Origin: Intestinibacillus sp. Marseille-P6563
GTDB taxonomy: Bacteria > Bacillota > Clostridia > Oscillospirales > Butyricicoccaceae
Length of the DNA: 64,000 nucleotides
Reading direction: 5' to 3'
NCBI RefSeq assembly: GCF_900604335.1
Contig: NZ_UWOD01000002.1
Location: forward strand, 496,001 to 560,000
The first letter of the stretch is position 1. Each line of letters begins with the position of its first letter. Positions 33,901 through 42,421 of this stretch are shown piece by piece. Position numbers and translations under genes: made by a program. The notes below the pieces were generated by a model. It searched no databases. It was given only the letters and a program-made list of their open reading frames with translations, and was not told where the DNA came from.

Positions 33901-34407
33901 ATGCCCTGGTGTCCAAACTGCAAAACCGAATACCGGGAGGGCTTCACGCGCTGCGCCGACTGCGGTGCAGACCTCGTCCCGACCCTGCCAGACGAAGCAC
34001 CGGAGCCGGAAACCTTAGACCGCCCGACCGAAGCGGTCATGCTGATGCACTGTCCCTCGACGCTGGAGGCCGACGCGACGGTCGCGCTGCTGCAAAGCTT
34101 CTCCATCCCCTGCTTTGCCCAGCCGGATATGGGTGCAGAAAAGGCGTACACCGGGTTTTGTCTGACCGGCGGCAGTATTTTTGTCGAAAAGGCCCGCTTG
34201 GAGGAAGCCCGCGAGATCGTGGAAGGGTTCCGTCATGGCGGCAGCCAAATCGACGCCGAAGACCGCCGACGTCTGCTGGAAGAAGCCGAATCCCAACCGG
34301 CTCCCAAGCTGGGCAAAAACAACGGGTTCGTCATCGCGCGCACGGTAGTTGGCATTCTATTTTTGCTGTATCTGTTTGTGATGTTCCTGTTGTTCACGAC
34401 AACATAA
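33901..34407 (+). CDS. Zinc-ribbon protein with C-terminal membrane anchor (DUF2007-like)
   Basis: A 168-residue protein. The N terminus has a zinc ribbon with two CxxC knuckles (WCPNCKTEYREGFTRCADCG). Residues ~40-105 (TLEADATVALLQSFSIPCFA and IFVEKARLEEAREIVEGF) resemble the DUF2007 fold, a PII-like signalling domain. One membrane helix ends the protein (TVVGILFLLYLFVMFLLF). GGTGGG lies 6 bases before ATG 33901; the in-frame upstream reading runs into the IS element and lacks a ribosome binding site. Its function is unknown. Confidence 0.75.
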   Translation: MPWCPNCKTEYREGFTRCADCGADLVPTLPDEAPEPETLDRPTEAVMLMHCPSTLEADATVALLQSFSIPCFAQPDMGAEKAYTGFCLTGGSIFVEKARLEEAREIVEGFRHGGSQIDAEDRRRLLEEAESQPAPKLGKNNGFVIARTVVGILFLLYLFVMFLLFTTT

Positions 34408-34408
34408 A

Positions 34409-34441
34409 AAAATCCCGTCCAATCTGGACGGGATTTTTTCT
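34409..34441. terminator. Bidirectional terminator before dapB
   Basis: The stem AAAAATCCCGTCCA/TGGACGGGATTTTT with loop ATC serves the zinc-ribbon gene and, on the minus strand, the asd-dapA-dapB operon. Confidence 0.9.
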
Positions 34442-35203
34442 TTACTTGGCTGCGATGACGTGGCTCATATCGTACAGGCCGGGCGCGGTCTGCGCGGCCA
34501 GGAAGGCCGCCGCATCCACGGCGCCAACCGCGAACACCTCGCGCGAATGCGCGCTGTGCTTGATCTCAATAACCTCGTCACGGCCGCAGAACATCACCGA
34601 ATGCTCACCCACGATGGTGCCGCCGCGGATGGAATGGATACCAATTTCGTGCGGCGGGCGCTTTTCGCGCCGCTCGTGGCGATCGTATTCATACTGCGCA
34701 TCGTACGGCAGCGCCGACGATACTGCATCGGCCAGCATGAGTGCCGTTCCGCTCGGGGCGTCCAGCTTCTGGTTGTGGTGTGCTTCCACGATCTCGACAT
34801 CATAGCCGTCACCCAGGACAGACGCACACTTCTTGAGCAAATCGAGCATCAGATTGATGCCGATGGACATATTGCCCGACCGGAACACCGGAATCTTGCC
34901 CGCGGCAGCGCCGATCTGCGCCAGCTGCTCGGGCGAATGCCCGGTGGTGCAGATGACGACCGGCGTGCGGTTCTGGATGCAGTATTCGAGTAAATGGCTG
35001 GTCGAAGCCGGGTTGGAAAAATCGATGACTACATCGGCCGCGCCCGAAAACTCGAACGGGTCGGCATAGACCGGGAAATCGCTCAGCTTGACAGCGTTCA
35101 CGTCAAAACCGGCCACGATCTTCATATTCTCTTTTTTAGAACAAATATCGGTAATGACTCGACCCATACGGCCGTTGCATCCCGAAAGTGCAATTTTCAG
35201 CAT
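34442..35203 (-). CDS. dapB: 4-hydroxy-tetrahydrodipicolinate reductase
   Basis: Second enzyme of the diaminopimelate branch, reducing the DapA product with NAD(P)H. The 253-residue protein starts with the nucleotide loop LSGCNGRMGRVI and contains the catalytic EAHHNQKLDAPSGTA near residue 140 (His and Lys), plus HSIRGGTIVGEHSVMF near residue 190. AAGGAG lies 8 bases before the ATG. Last gene of the asd-dapA-dapB operon, 45 bases after dapA. Confidence 0.96.
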   Translation of the reverse strand: MLKIALSGCNGRMGRVITDICSKKENMKIVAGFDVNAVKLSDFPVYADPFEFSGAADVVIDFSNPASTSHLLEYCIQNRTPVVICTTGHSPEQLAQIGAAAGKIPVFRSGNMSIGINLMLDLLKKCASVLGDGYDVEIVEAHHNQKLDAPSGTALMLADAVSSALPYDAQYEYDRHERREKRPPHEIGIHSIRGGTIVGEHSVMFCGRDEVIEIKHSAHSREVFAVGAVDAAAFLAAQTAPGLYDMSHVIAAK

Positions 35204-35248
35204 GTTTTGAACTCCTTGACCGTTCTATCTTTCCCGTGGGACTGTGTT

Positions 35249-36133
35249 TTAGATCTTACAGCCCATCTTATTGAGCGCTGCCTGAATCTGTGCCGTGTGC
35301 TCGGCTGTGGGCTCTACCAGCGGCAGACGCACCGGGCCAACCTTCCAGCCCAACAGTTCCATGGCCTTCTTGACCGGGATGGGATTGACTTCGCAGAACA
35401 GCGCGTTGATAAGATCTAAGTATTCCTTCTGCATCTTGGCGGCTTCGGCAAACTTGCCGTCCAGGCAGAACTGGCAGATGTCATGCGCTGCGCGCGGTGC
35501 AACATTGGACAGCACCGAGATAACACCCTTGCCGCCCATGCTCATCAGCGGCACGATCTGGTCGTCGTTGCCCGACCAGAAGTTCATCTCGTCGCCACAC
35601 AGGGCCATCGCTTCGGCCAGGAGCGAGAAATTGCCGCTTGCTTCCTTGGCGCCGTTGATAAACGGATGCTTGGAAAGCTCCTGATAGGTCTGGGCGGTGA
35701 ACCCGATGCCGGTACGGCTGGGCACATTATACAGAATGACCGGGCACTCGCAGTCGGCAATCGCTGTAAAGTGGCGGATCAGGCCGACCTGGGTGGTCTT
35801 GTTATAATACGGCGTCACCGACAGCACGGCGTCTGCGCCGCTTGCCTTGGCGCTCTTGGTTAGCTTAACCGCCGTGCGGGTATCGTTGGAACCGGCACCC
35901 GCCACGACCGGAATGCGGCCATTGACGTATTCGCAGCAGAATGCGATGGCTTCTTCGTGCTCATCTTCCGGGCAGGCCGGGGATTCGCCGGTGGTACCCA
36001 TGATGATGATCGCATCCGTGCCGTTTTCAATCTGATGATCGATGATCCTCTTAAATTCGTCGTAGTTGATGCCCGTTTCGTTGAACGGGGTAACGATTGC
36101 AACGCCTGCACCTGTGAAAACCGGCTTCTTCAT
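35249..36133 (-). CDS. dapA: 4-hydroxy-tetrahydrodipicolinate synthase
   Basis: Condenses pyruvate with aspartate semialdehyde, the committed step to lysine and diaminopimelate. The 294-residue TIM-barrel protein shows GTTGESPACPEDEH near residue 45, YYNKTTQVGLIRHF near residue 107, the catalytic Tyr in ILYNVPSRTGI near residue 134 and the Schiff-base Lys in INGAKEASGNF near residue 162. GGAGG lies 8 bases before the ATG. It sits 15 bases after asd. Confidence 0.97.
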   Translation of the reverse strand: MKKPVFTGAGVAIVTPFNETGINYDEFKRIIDHQIENGTDAIIIMGTTGESPACPEDEHEEAIAFCCEYVNGRIPVVAGAGSNDTRTAVKLTKSAKASGADAVLSVTPYYNKTTQVGLIRHFTAIADCECPVILYNVPSRTGIGFTAQTYQELSKHPFINGAKEASGNFSLLAEAMALCGDEMNFWSGNDDQIVPLMSMGGKGVISVLSNVAPRAAHDICQFCLDGKFAEAAKMQKEYLDLINALFCEVNPIPVKKAMELLGWKVGPVRLPLVEPTAEHTAQIQAALNKMGCKI

Positions 36134-36148
36134 ACGTAAAACCTCCGT

Positions 36149-37228
36149 TTAATCCATGTAGCCCTTGGCACACAACAGCTCGGCCATCAGGACCGCACCG
36201 CCCGCAGCGCCGCGGAGCGTATTGTGCGACAGGCTGACAAACTTATAATCGTACAGTGCGTCCTCGCGCAGACGGCCAATGGAGATGCCCATGCCGCCTT
36301 CGAGGTCGCGGTCCAGCTTGGTCTGCGGACGATTGTCTTCTTCAAAATAGGTCAGGAACTGTTTGGGAGCGCTCGGCAGGTTCAGTTCCTGGGCGGCACC
36401 CTTGAAATTCTTCCAGCGCTCGAGCATGGTTTCCTTGGACGGCTTATTCTTGAACTTGACGAAAGCAGCTGCCATATGGCCGTCGGATGCCGCTACGCGC
36501 AGGCACTGCGCCGTGATGACCGGGGTTACCGCCGGCTCGATGTGGTCGCCTTCGATATGGCCCCAAACCTTCATCGGTTCCTTTTCGCTCTTTTCTTCCT
36601 CGCCACCGATGTACGGGATGACGTTATCGACCATCTCCGGCCAGGTTTCAAAAGTCTTGCCCGCGCCCGAGATCGCCTGATAGGTGCAAACCGCTACATC
36701 GGTCGGCTCAAAGTCCATAAGCGCCGACAGAGCGGGCACATAAGACTGAATCGAGCAGTTGGACTTGACGGCAATGAAACCGCGCTTGGTACCCAGACGC
36801 TTGCGCTGCATGGGGATAATCTCGGCGTGGTCGGCGTTGATTTCCGGAATGATCATCGGCACGTCCGGGGTCATACGGTGCGCCGAGTTGTTGGAGCACA
36901 CCGGACACTCGAGCTTTGCATAGCGTTCTTCGAGCGCACGGATTTCATCCTTCTTCATGTCCACCGCGCAGAAGATGAAATCGACCTTGGAAGCAATCTC
37001 CTCGGCGTCTGCGGTGGCATCGTACAGAACCATGTCCTTATATTTTTCGGGCATCGCGGTTTTCATCTTCCAGCGGCCTTCGACCGCTTCGGCATAGGTC
37101 TTGCCCTTGTTGCGGGCACTGGCCGCCAGAGCGACGACCTGGAACCACGGGTGATTTTCCAGCAGCAGCGTGAAGCGCTGGCCGACCATGCCGGTCGCGC
37201 CGACGATACCCACTTTGTACTGTTTCAT
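36149..37228 (-). CDS. asd: Aspartate-semialdehyde dehydrogenase, archaeal/fungal type
   Basis: Reduces aspartyl phosphate to aspartate semialdehyde with NADPH. The 359-residue protein starts with the Rossmann loop VGIVGATGMVGQRF, and the catalytic cysteine is in AVKSNCSIQSYVPAL near residue 150. HRMTPDVPMIIPEIN and the length place it in the archaeal/fungal-like branch rather than the E. coli type. GAGGAGG precedes the ATG. It is the first gene after the lysine riboswitch, so lysine should repress the operon. Confidence 0.95.
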   Translation of the reverse strand: MKQYKVGIVGATGMVGQRFTLLLENHPWFQVVALAASARNKGKTYAEAVEGRWKMKTAMPEKYKDMVLYDATADAEEIASKVDFIFCAVDMKKDEIRALEERYAKLECPVCSNNSAHRMTPDVPMIIPEINADHAEIIPMQRKRLGTKRGFIAVKSNCSIQSYVPALSALMDFEPTDVAVCTYQAISGAGKTFETWPEMVDNVIPYIGGEEEKSEKEPMKVWGHIEGDHIEPAVTPVITAQCLRVAASDGHMAAAFVKFKNKPSKETMLERWKNFKGAAQELNLPSAPKQFLTYFEEDNRPQTKLDRDLEGGMGISIGRLREDALYDYKFVSLSHNTLRGAAGGAVLMAELLCAKGYMD

Positions 37229-37340
37229 TTTTATATAGCCTCCTCAAATTGGACACGGTGCAGGCAGGCCAGCCCACCCGGCCGCGCCGGTTATAATAAA
37301 CAGGATAAGCGCATTTGGCAGTATTTTTATTGCCGAGCAA

Positions 37341-37365
37341 TAAAAAAGCCGGTTGAAAAACCGGT
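37341..37365 (-). terminator. Lysine riboswitch terminator
   Basis: On the minus strand ACCGGTT pairs with AACCGGC, followed by TTTTTT (37347-37342). A second hairpin TTATTGC/GCAATAA follows at once. Lysine binding upstream should favour this terminator. Confidence 0.8.
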
Positions 37366-37404
37366 CTGCACTATACTATAATGGAAGGGACAAGTCCCCT
37401 GCCA

Positions 37405-37590
37405 TCGATGATAGCTCTCCACCGGCATTTCCAAAACGCTGATGACAGACACGGCGGATCTTCTCCCACCCGTCCAGCACGGCCCTGCCGCAGTCAGGGG
37501 AACGGCTTCGGCGGTTTGCCCTTTCTCAATCGTTCGCCGGGTTGCGGACCCTCCGGACTGATACTGATGTAAACCGCGCCTCTATCTTAT
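37405..37590 (-). promoter_or_regulatory. Lysine riboswitch (L box)
   Basis: The minus strand carries the conserved lysine-riboswitch parts in order: AGAGGCGCGG, CAGTATCAG, GGAGGG, ACCGCCGAAGCC, GCTGGACGGG, GTCTGTCAT and the closing GGTGGAGAGCTATC. The outer helix pairs GATAG with CTATC. It is followed by a terminator and asd-dapA-dapB, the expected target. Confidence 0.9.
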
Positions 37591-37636
37591 GAAACCTTAT
37601 TCTATTTTGCCGCCCTTTGGTGCGGCTTGCACCTTT

Positions 37637-37665
37637 ATTTTAGAGGAAGCCCAACCTTTTGTCAA
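37637..37665 (-). promoter_or_regulatory. Promoter of the asd-dapA-dapB operon
   Basis: Perfect TTGACA (37665-37660), 17-base spacer and TAAAAT (37642-37637) on the minus strand. Confidence 0.85.
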
Positions 37666-37688
37666 TAGATGTAGCAAGGAGTTCTCCA

Positions 37689-39056
37689 ATGAAACGCTTT
37701 TTTTGCATGATTTTAGCTTTTGTTTTGTGCGCTTTGTATGCGCCGCCCCCCTCGCAGGCTGCGAATTCTGACACCATCCTGCGCGTGGGACTGTACTACG
37801 GCTCGTCAGCGGTATCGTCGGTGACCCTTTCTTCGACCGGCGGCTTTTCGTTTGGTACGGTCAGCGGCACCACCTTTTCCGGCGCCAAAACTTCAGCGGC
37901 CACCAGCGTGACCATCACCGCCAGCGGTGCTTCGTCGTTTATGGTCAAGGACAGTTCGGGTTCTGCGGTCTATACCGCTTCGGGCGACCATATCGCCATC
38001 CGCGGCCAAAGCGGCCTGACCAAGCTTGGCGACTATACATACTATGGCGACTTTGTGCTGCGTGCCAGCAGTTCGGGTGCGCTGACTGTTATAAACTATG
38101 TTGCGCTCGACGATTATGTGAAAGGTGTGCTCCCCTATGAGATGAGCGCCAGCTGGCCGATCGAGGCGCTCAAGGCGCAGGCGCTGTGCGCACGTTCCTA
38201 TGCCCTCGGCAATCTCAACAAGCACAAATCCTATGGTTTTGACCTGTGCAACACCACCAACTGCCAGGTCTATCGCGGCACCAGCCGCGCCAACGCCAAT
38301 TCGGATGCCGCTGTCGACCAGACGGCTGGACAGATCCTGATGGCAGACGGCAAGCTGGCGGTCGGCTATTTCTTCGCGTCGGACGGCGGCGCGACCGAGG
38401 ACAACGAAAACGTCTGGGGTGGTGACCCGGTTTCCTACCTGCGCGGCGTCAAAGACCCTTATGAGGACACAGCGTCGGCGTCCAATGGCGTCTGGTCGGT
38501 TACTTTAACGGCATCTGAGGTGGCGTCCAAGCTCAAATCGGCTGGGTATTCGATCGGCACGGTGTCCACTGTGCAGGTCACCAAACGCACCGCGATGGAT
38601 AATGTCAACCAAGTTACGGTCACCGACACGTCCGGCAAGTCTGTGACCATCAAAAACAGCGCCGTGCGGTCGGTCTTTGGCCTGAACAGCATCCGCTATA
38701 CCATCAACGGCGAAGGTTCTTCGTCCTCGTCGGGCGGCGGGCTGTATGTCAACGGCACTCAGGTGATCGATGGCAGCCTGTATGCCGTCGGCGGCAGCGG
38801 CCAAAGCAGCGCCATCGGCTCGGCGTCGGGCAAGACCGCTCTGACCGGTTCGGGCAAACAGACCATTTCGGTTTCTTCGGGCACCACAACGCCTTCTCCC
38901 CCTACCCCGGCGGGCAGCTTCACCTTTGACGGCACCGGCTGGGGCCACAGCGTGGGCATGAGCCAATACGGCGCCCTGGCGATGGCGAAACAGGGCTTTA
39001 CCTATGACCAAATCGTGAAATTTTACTTTACCGGCGTGACCATCGCCACCAATTGA
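37689..39056 (+). CDS. SpoIID/LytB-domain protein, exported
   Basis: A 455-residue exported protein related to the lytic transglycosylase SpoIID, which cleaves glycan strands in sporulation or wall remodelling. A signal peptide covers residues 1-25 (ending SQAA). The SpoIID domain follows: INYVALDDYVKGVLPYEMSA near residue 138, with the PYEM glutamate expected to be catalytic, then ALKAQALCARSYALG, and at the C terminus GWGHSVGMSQYGALAMAKQG, the conserved GHGxGMSQ block. A Ser/Gly-rich linker of ~100 residues divides the domain near 340-420. AAGGAG lies 7 bases before ATG 37689. The neighbours do not form a spore operon, so a general cell-wall role is possible. Confidence 0.85.
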   Translation: MKRFFCMILAFVLCALYAPPPSQAANSDTILRVGLYYGSSAVSSVTLSSTGGFSFGTVSGTTFSGAKTSAATSVTITASGASSFMVKDSSGSAVYTASGDHIAIRGQSGLTKLGDYTYYGDFVLRASSSGALTVINYVALDDYVKGVLPYEMSASWPIEALKAQALCARSYALGNLNKHKSYGFDLCNTTNCQVYRGTSRANANSDAAVDQTAGQILMADGKLAVGYFFASDGGATEDNENVWGGDPVSYLRGVKDPYEDTASASNGVWSVTLTASEVASKLKSAGYSIGTVSTVQVTKRTAMDNVNQVTVTDTSGKSVTIKNSAVRSVFGLNSIRYTINGEGSSSSSGGGLYVNGTQVIDGSLYAVGGSGQSSAIGSASGKTALTGSGKQTISVSSGTTTPSPPTPAGSFTFDGTGWGHSVGMSQYGALAMAKQGFTYDQIVKFYFTGVTIATN

Positions 39057-39060
39057 TACC

Positions 39061-39095
39061 AAAGGAGGACGCGGGCAGTTTGCCCGCACGACAGC
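39061..39095 (+). promoter_or_regulatory. queA ribosome binding site with hairpin spacer
   Basis: AAAGGAGG (39061-39068) lies 27 bases before the start codon, too far for normal use. A 7-bp hairpin GCGGGCA/TGCCCGC with loop GTT (39071-39087) fills the gap. When folded it leaves an effective spacing of ~10 bases. Confidence 0.65.
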
Positions 39096-40124
39096 ATGAA
39101 AAAAAGCGACTTTTACTTTGACCTTCCCGAGCGCCTGATCGCGCAGCATCCGCTCGAGCAGCGCGACGCTTCGCGCCTTCTGGTGCTCGACCGCGCCGAC
39201 GGCTCGGTCACCCACCGTCATTTTTCTGATTTGCTCGAATATCTGAATCCGGGCGACTGTCTGGTGATGAACAACTCGCGCGTCATCCCGGCCCGCCTGA
39301 TGGGTCATGCGGTCGGCCGCACGACGCCCATTGAAGTCCTGCTACTCACCGATCACGGCGACGGGCTTTGGGAATGCCTGACCCGTCCGGGCAAAAAGAC
39401 CCGCGAAGGCGTGGAACTGACCTTTGGCGACGGTCTGCTGACTGCCACCGTCGAATCGGTCAACCCCAAAGATGGCAACCGCTTCATCCGCTTCCACTAC
39501 GACGGCATCTTCCTGGAAACCCTCGACAAGCTGGGCACCATGCCCCTGCCCCCCTACATCAAGGAAAAGCTGGACGACCCCGAGCGTTACCAGACGGTCT
39601 ATTCCAAGACCCCCGGCTCGGCAGCGGCTCCCACGGCCGGCCTGCACTTCACCAAGGAACTGCTTGCCCGCATCCAGGAAAAGGGCGTCAAGTTGGCCTT
39701 TGTCACCCTCCATGTCGGTCTAGGCACCTTCCGTCCGGTGAAAGAAGAAGAAATCACCGACCACATCATGCACTCGGAATGGTACACCATGGACGCCGAT
39801 ACGGCCAAACTCATCAATGATACCCGTGCCGCAGGCGGCAAGATCTGGGCAGTCGGCACCACGGCCACCCGCACACTGGAAACCATCGCCGCCGAGGACG
39901 GCTCGGTCCGTCCGCAGTCGGGCTGGACCGATATTTTCATCTATCCCGGCTATCGGTTCAAGGTCGTTGACCATCTGGTGACCAACTTCCACCTGCCCGA
40001 ATCGACGCTCATGATGCTGATTTCGGCTTTTGCGACCCGCGAACAGGTCATGAACGCCTATGAGCAGGCCGTACAGGAGGAATACCGCTTCTTCTCCTTC
40101 GGCGACTCGATGCTGCTGTATTAA
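39096..40124 (+). CDS. queA: S-adenosylmethionine:tRNA ribosyltransferase-isomerase
   Basis: Transfers and rearranges the ribosyl group of SAM onto 7-aminomethyl-7-deazaguanine in tRNA to make epoxyqueuosine. The 342-residue protein starts [19 protein letters not shown], the family N terminus. [12 protein letters not shown] near residue 170, [14 protein letters not shown] near residue 195 and [17 protein letters not shown] near residue 300 are diagnostic. No start codon in frame is closer to the AAAGGAGG. A tRNA-Tyr pair in this window is among queuosine targets (GUN anticodons). Confidence 0.96.
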   Translation: MKKSDFYFDLPERLIAQHPLEQRDASRLLVLDRADGSVTHRHFSDLLEYLNPGDCLVMNNSRVIPARLMGHAVGRTTPIEVLLLTDHGDGLWECLTRPGKKTREGVELTFGDGLLTATVESVNPKDGNRFIRFHYDGIFLETLDKLGTMPLPPYIKEKLDDPERYQTVYSKTPGSAAAPTAGLHFTKELLARIQEKGVKLAFVTLHVGLGTFRPVKEEEITDHIMHSEWYTMDADTAKLINDTRAAGGKIWAVGTTATRTLETIAAEDGSVRPQSGWTDIFIYPGYRFKVVDHLVTNFHLPESTLMMLISAFATREQVMNAYEQAVQEEYRFFSFGDSMLLY

Positions 40125-40126
40125 AG

Positions 40127-40160
40127 AAAAAACAGGCTGCCCGCAGGCAGCCTGTTTTTT
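40127..40160. terminator. Bidirectional terminator between queA and parC
   Basis: The stem AAAAACAGGCTGCC/GGCAGCCTGTTTTT with loop CGCA lies between two convergent stops and has A/T runs on both sides. Confidence 0.9.
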
Positions 40161-42387
40161 ATAGTGTCATCTGCTGTTCGGGCAGATCTTCGTCTTTTAA
40201 GAGCGCACCCAGCGCCGGGATGCTCCGGCAGCGGTAGCGGGCTTCGTCGCTCAGGCCAGCCTCACTGGCCAGACAAGCCCGAGTGACCGTATGCTTGCCG
40301 CGCAGCACGACCACCTGCACACCCTGGGTCGAACGGGTGGCCTTGATATCCAGCATACCCGCTCGGAAAGTCAGCGCCCGACGGCCCTGTGACGAGGTGG
40401 AGAAAGCGGTCAGTTCGGTGTCCTCATCCACCGGATAGAAGAACGCAACCGCAGGCGACTTGTCCGAATAGGCGCCGGTCAAACGGCGGCGGTTGGTTTT
40501 GGTTTCAAACGATTCGAGCGAGAAACGTGCCGCCTTGCCGTTTTCGAAGACAATCACCATCGAGCCCTTGTAATCGCCCGGCAGCACGGCATAGACCGAC
40601 GTTTCGCCCTCATCCATGCCCAGCTTCTGCGGCAGATAATCGCCCAGGACCGAAGCTTTGGTGTCATCAAAATCATACAGATGCGCCTTATACGCCTGCT
40701 GCATGTTGGTAAAGAAGATGATCTCCTGCTTGTTGGTCGTTTCGGTCTCCCAACAAACCGTGTCGCCGTCCTTGAGCTTATGCTCGGAGGACATGCGCCA
40801 GGAAGCCGGGGTGATCTTCTTGAAATACCCCTCCTGGGTCAGGAAAATGAGCACCGGGTAATCCTCGATGTGGTCGTCCTCGTCGAAGGTCTTGACCTCC
40901 TCGGCGTAAACGATCTCGGCGCGGCGTGGAGCCGGGTATTTTTTGATGACGTTTTCCAGCTCCTTGATGATTAGGCCGCGCAGCTTGGTGCGGCTAGCCA
41001 GGATGCCTTCCAGCCGTTCGATCTCCTTTTGAAGTTCTTCGGTCTCCTGGGTCCGCTTGAGGATATATTCCTTGTTGATGTTGCGCAGACGGATTTCGGC
41101 GATGAAATCAGCCTGCTTTTCATCGATGCCAAAGCCGATCATCAGGTTGGGGATAACTTCGGCGTCCTCCTCGGTCTCGCGGATGATACGAATGGCGCGG
41201 TCGATGTCCAGCAGGATGGTTTTCAGACCGAGCAGCAGATGCAGCTTGTCTTTTTTCTTGTTCAGGTCAAAGAACACGCGGCGGCGCACCGATTCGGTCC
41301 GCCAGGCGGTCCACTCCTCCAAAATCCCGCGCACGCCCAGCACGCGCGGCATACCACTGATGAGCACATTGAAATTGCACGAGCACGAATCCATGAGCGG
41401 CGTCTGATGGAACAACCGGTCCATCAGCTTGTCCGGGTCGGTGCCGCGCTTGAGGTCAATCGCGATTTTCAGACCCTTCAGGTCGGTTTCATCGCGCACG
41501 TCGGCAATCTCGCGGATTTTGCCGCCCTTGACCAGGTCCGCGATCTTATCGATAATCGCTTCAATGGTCGTAGTATACGGGATTTCGGTGATTTCGATCA
41601 GGTTTTCTTTTTTGATATATTCCCACTTGGCGCGCACTTTGAACGAACCGCGGCCGGTTTCGTAAATCTTGCGCATCTCGGCTTCGTCAAAAATGATCTC
41701 GCCGCCGGTCGGGAAATCGGGAGCCGGAAGCGTGGACAGAATATCGTGCTCCGGGTCCTTGATGCACGCGATGGCCGTGCGGCACACCTCATGCAGATTG
41801 AACCCGCAAAAGCTGGACGCCATACCGACCGCGATGCCGGTATTGGCCGACACCAGGATGTTGGGGAAAGTGGTCGGCAGCAGGGTCGGCTCTTTGAGTT
41901 CGCCGTCGTAGTTATCGACAAAATCGACCGCATCTGCGTCAATGTCGCGGAACAGTTCCTGACAGATGCTGTCCAGTTTGGCTTCGGTGTAACGCGAAGC
42001 TGCATAGGCCATATCACGCGAATAGACCTTGCCGAAGTTGCCCTTGGAATCGACGAACGGCGTCAGCAGCGCCTCATTGCCGCGGGTCAGGCGCACCATG
42101 GTTTCATAGATGGCGCTGTCGCCATGCGGGTTGAGCTTCATGGTCTGGCCGACGATGTTGGCCGACTTGGTGCGGTTGCCTCTCAATAGCCCCATCTCGT
42201 ACATGGTGTACAGGAGCTTACGGTGCGAAGGCTTGAAGCCGTCGATCTCCGGAATGGCGCGCGACACGATGACGCTCATCGCATAGGGCATATAGTTTTT
42301 CCGCAGCGTGTCGGTGATCGGCTGGGGCGTAGGCTCCAGCGGTGTCCCGGACGGACGCGCGGGTGCTGTATCTTTTTTCTTTGCCAT
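40159..42387 (-). CDS. parC: DNA topoisomerase IV subunit A (type IIA, ParC-like)
   Basis: Cleaves and passes DNA duplexes to unlink chromosomes, as partner of the ParE encoded 1.2 kb upstream. The 742-residue protein has a breakage-reunion domain with the catalytic tyrosine at residue 133 (AASRYTEAKL) and the quinolone region NPHGDSAIYE near residue 86. After the coiled coil, the C-terminal beta-propeller (from ~500) lacks a clear GyrA-box (QRRGGKG), favouring ParC over GyrA. The first ~20 residues are a Lys/Pro-rich extension. GAGAGG precedes the ATG, 34 bases after the zinc-ribbon gene. Confidence 0.9.
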   Translation of the reverse strand: MAKKKDTAPARPSGTPLEPTPQPITDTLRKNYMPYAMSVIVSRAIPEIDGFKPSHRKLLYTMYEMGLLRGNRTKSANIVGQTMKLNPHGDSAIYETMVRLTRGNEALLTPFVDSKGNFGKVYSRDMAYAASRYTEAKLDSICQELFRDIDADAVDFVDNYDGELKEPTLLPTTFPNILVSANTGIAVGMASSFCGFNLHEVCRTAIACIKDPEHDILSTLPAPDFPTGGEIIFDEAEMRKIYETGRGSFKVRAKWEYIKKENLIEITEIPYTTTIEAIIDKIADLVKGGKIREIADVRDETDLKGLKIAIDLKRGTDPDKLMDRLFHQTPLMDSCSCNFNVLISGMPRVLGVRGILEEWTAWRTESVRRRVFFDLNKKKDKLHLLLGLKTILLDIDRAIRIIRETEEDAEVIPNLMIGFGIDEKQADFIAEIRLRNINKEYILKRTQETEELQKEIERLEGILASRTKLRGLIIKELENVIKKYPAPRRAEIVYAEEVKTFDEDDHIEDYPVLIFLTQEGYFKKITPASWRMSSEHKLKDGDTVCWETETTNKQEIIFFTNMQQAYKAHLYDFDDTKASVLGDYLPQKLGMDEGETSVYAVLPGDYKGSMVIVFENGKAARFSLESFETKTNRRRLTGAYSDKSPAVAFFYPVDEDTELTAFSTSSQGRRALTFRAGMLDIKATRSTQGVQVVVLRGKHTVTRACLASEAGLSDEARYRCRSIPALGALLKDEDLPEQQMTL

Positions 42388-42421
42388 GCGGCAATCAACC
42401 TCTCAACAAATTGCTAAATTA

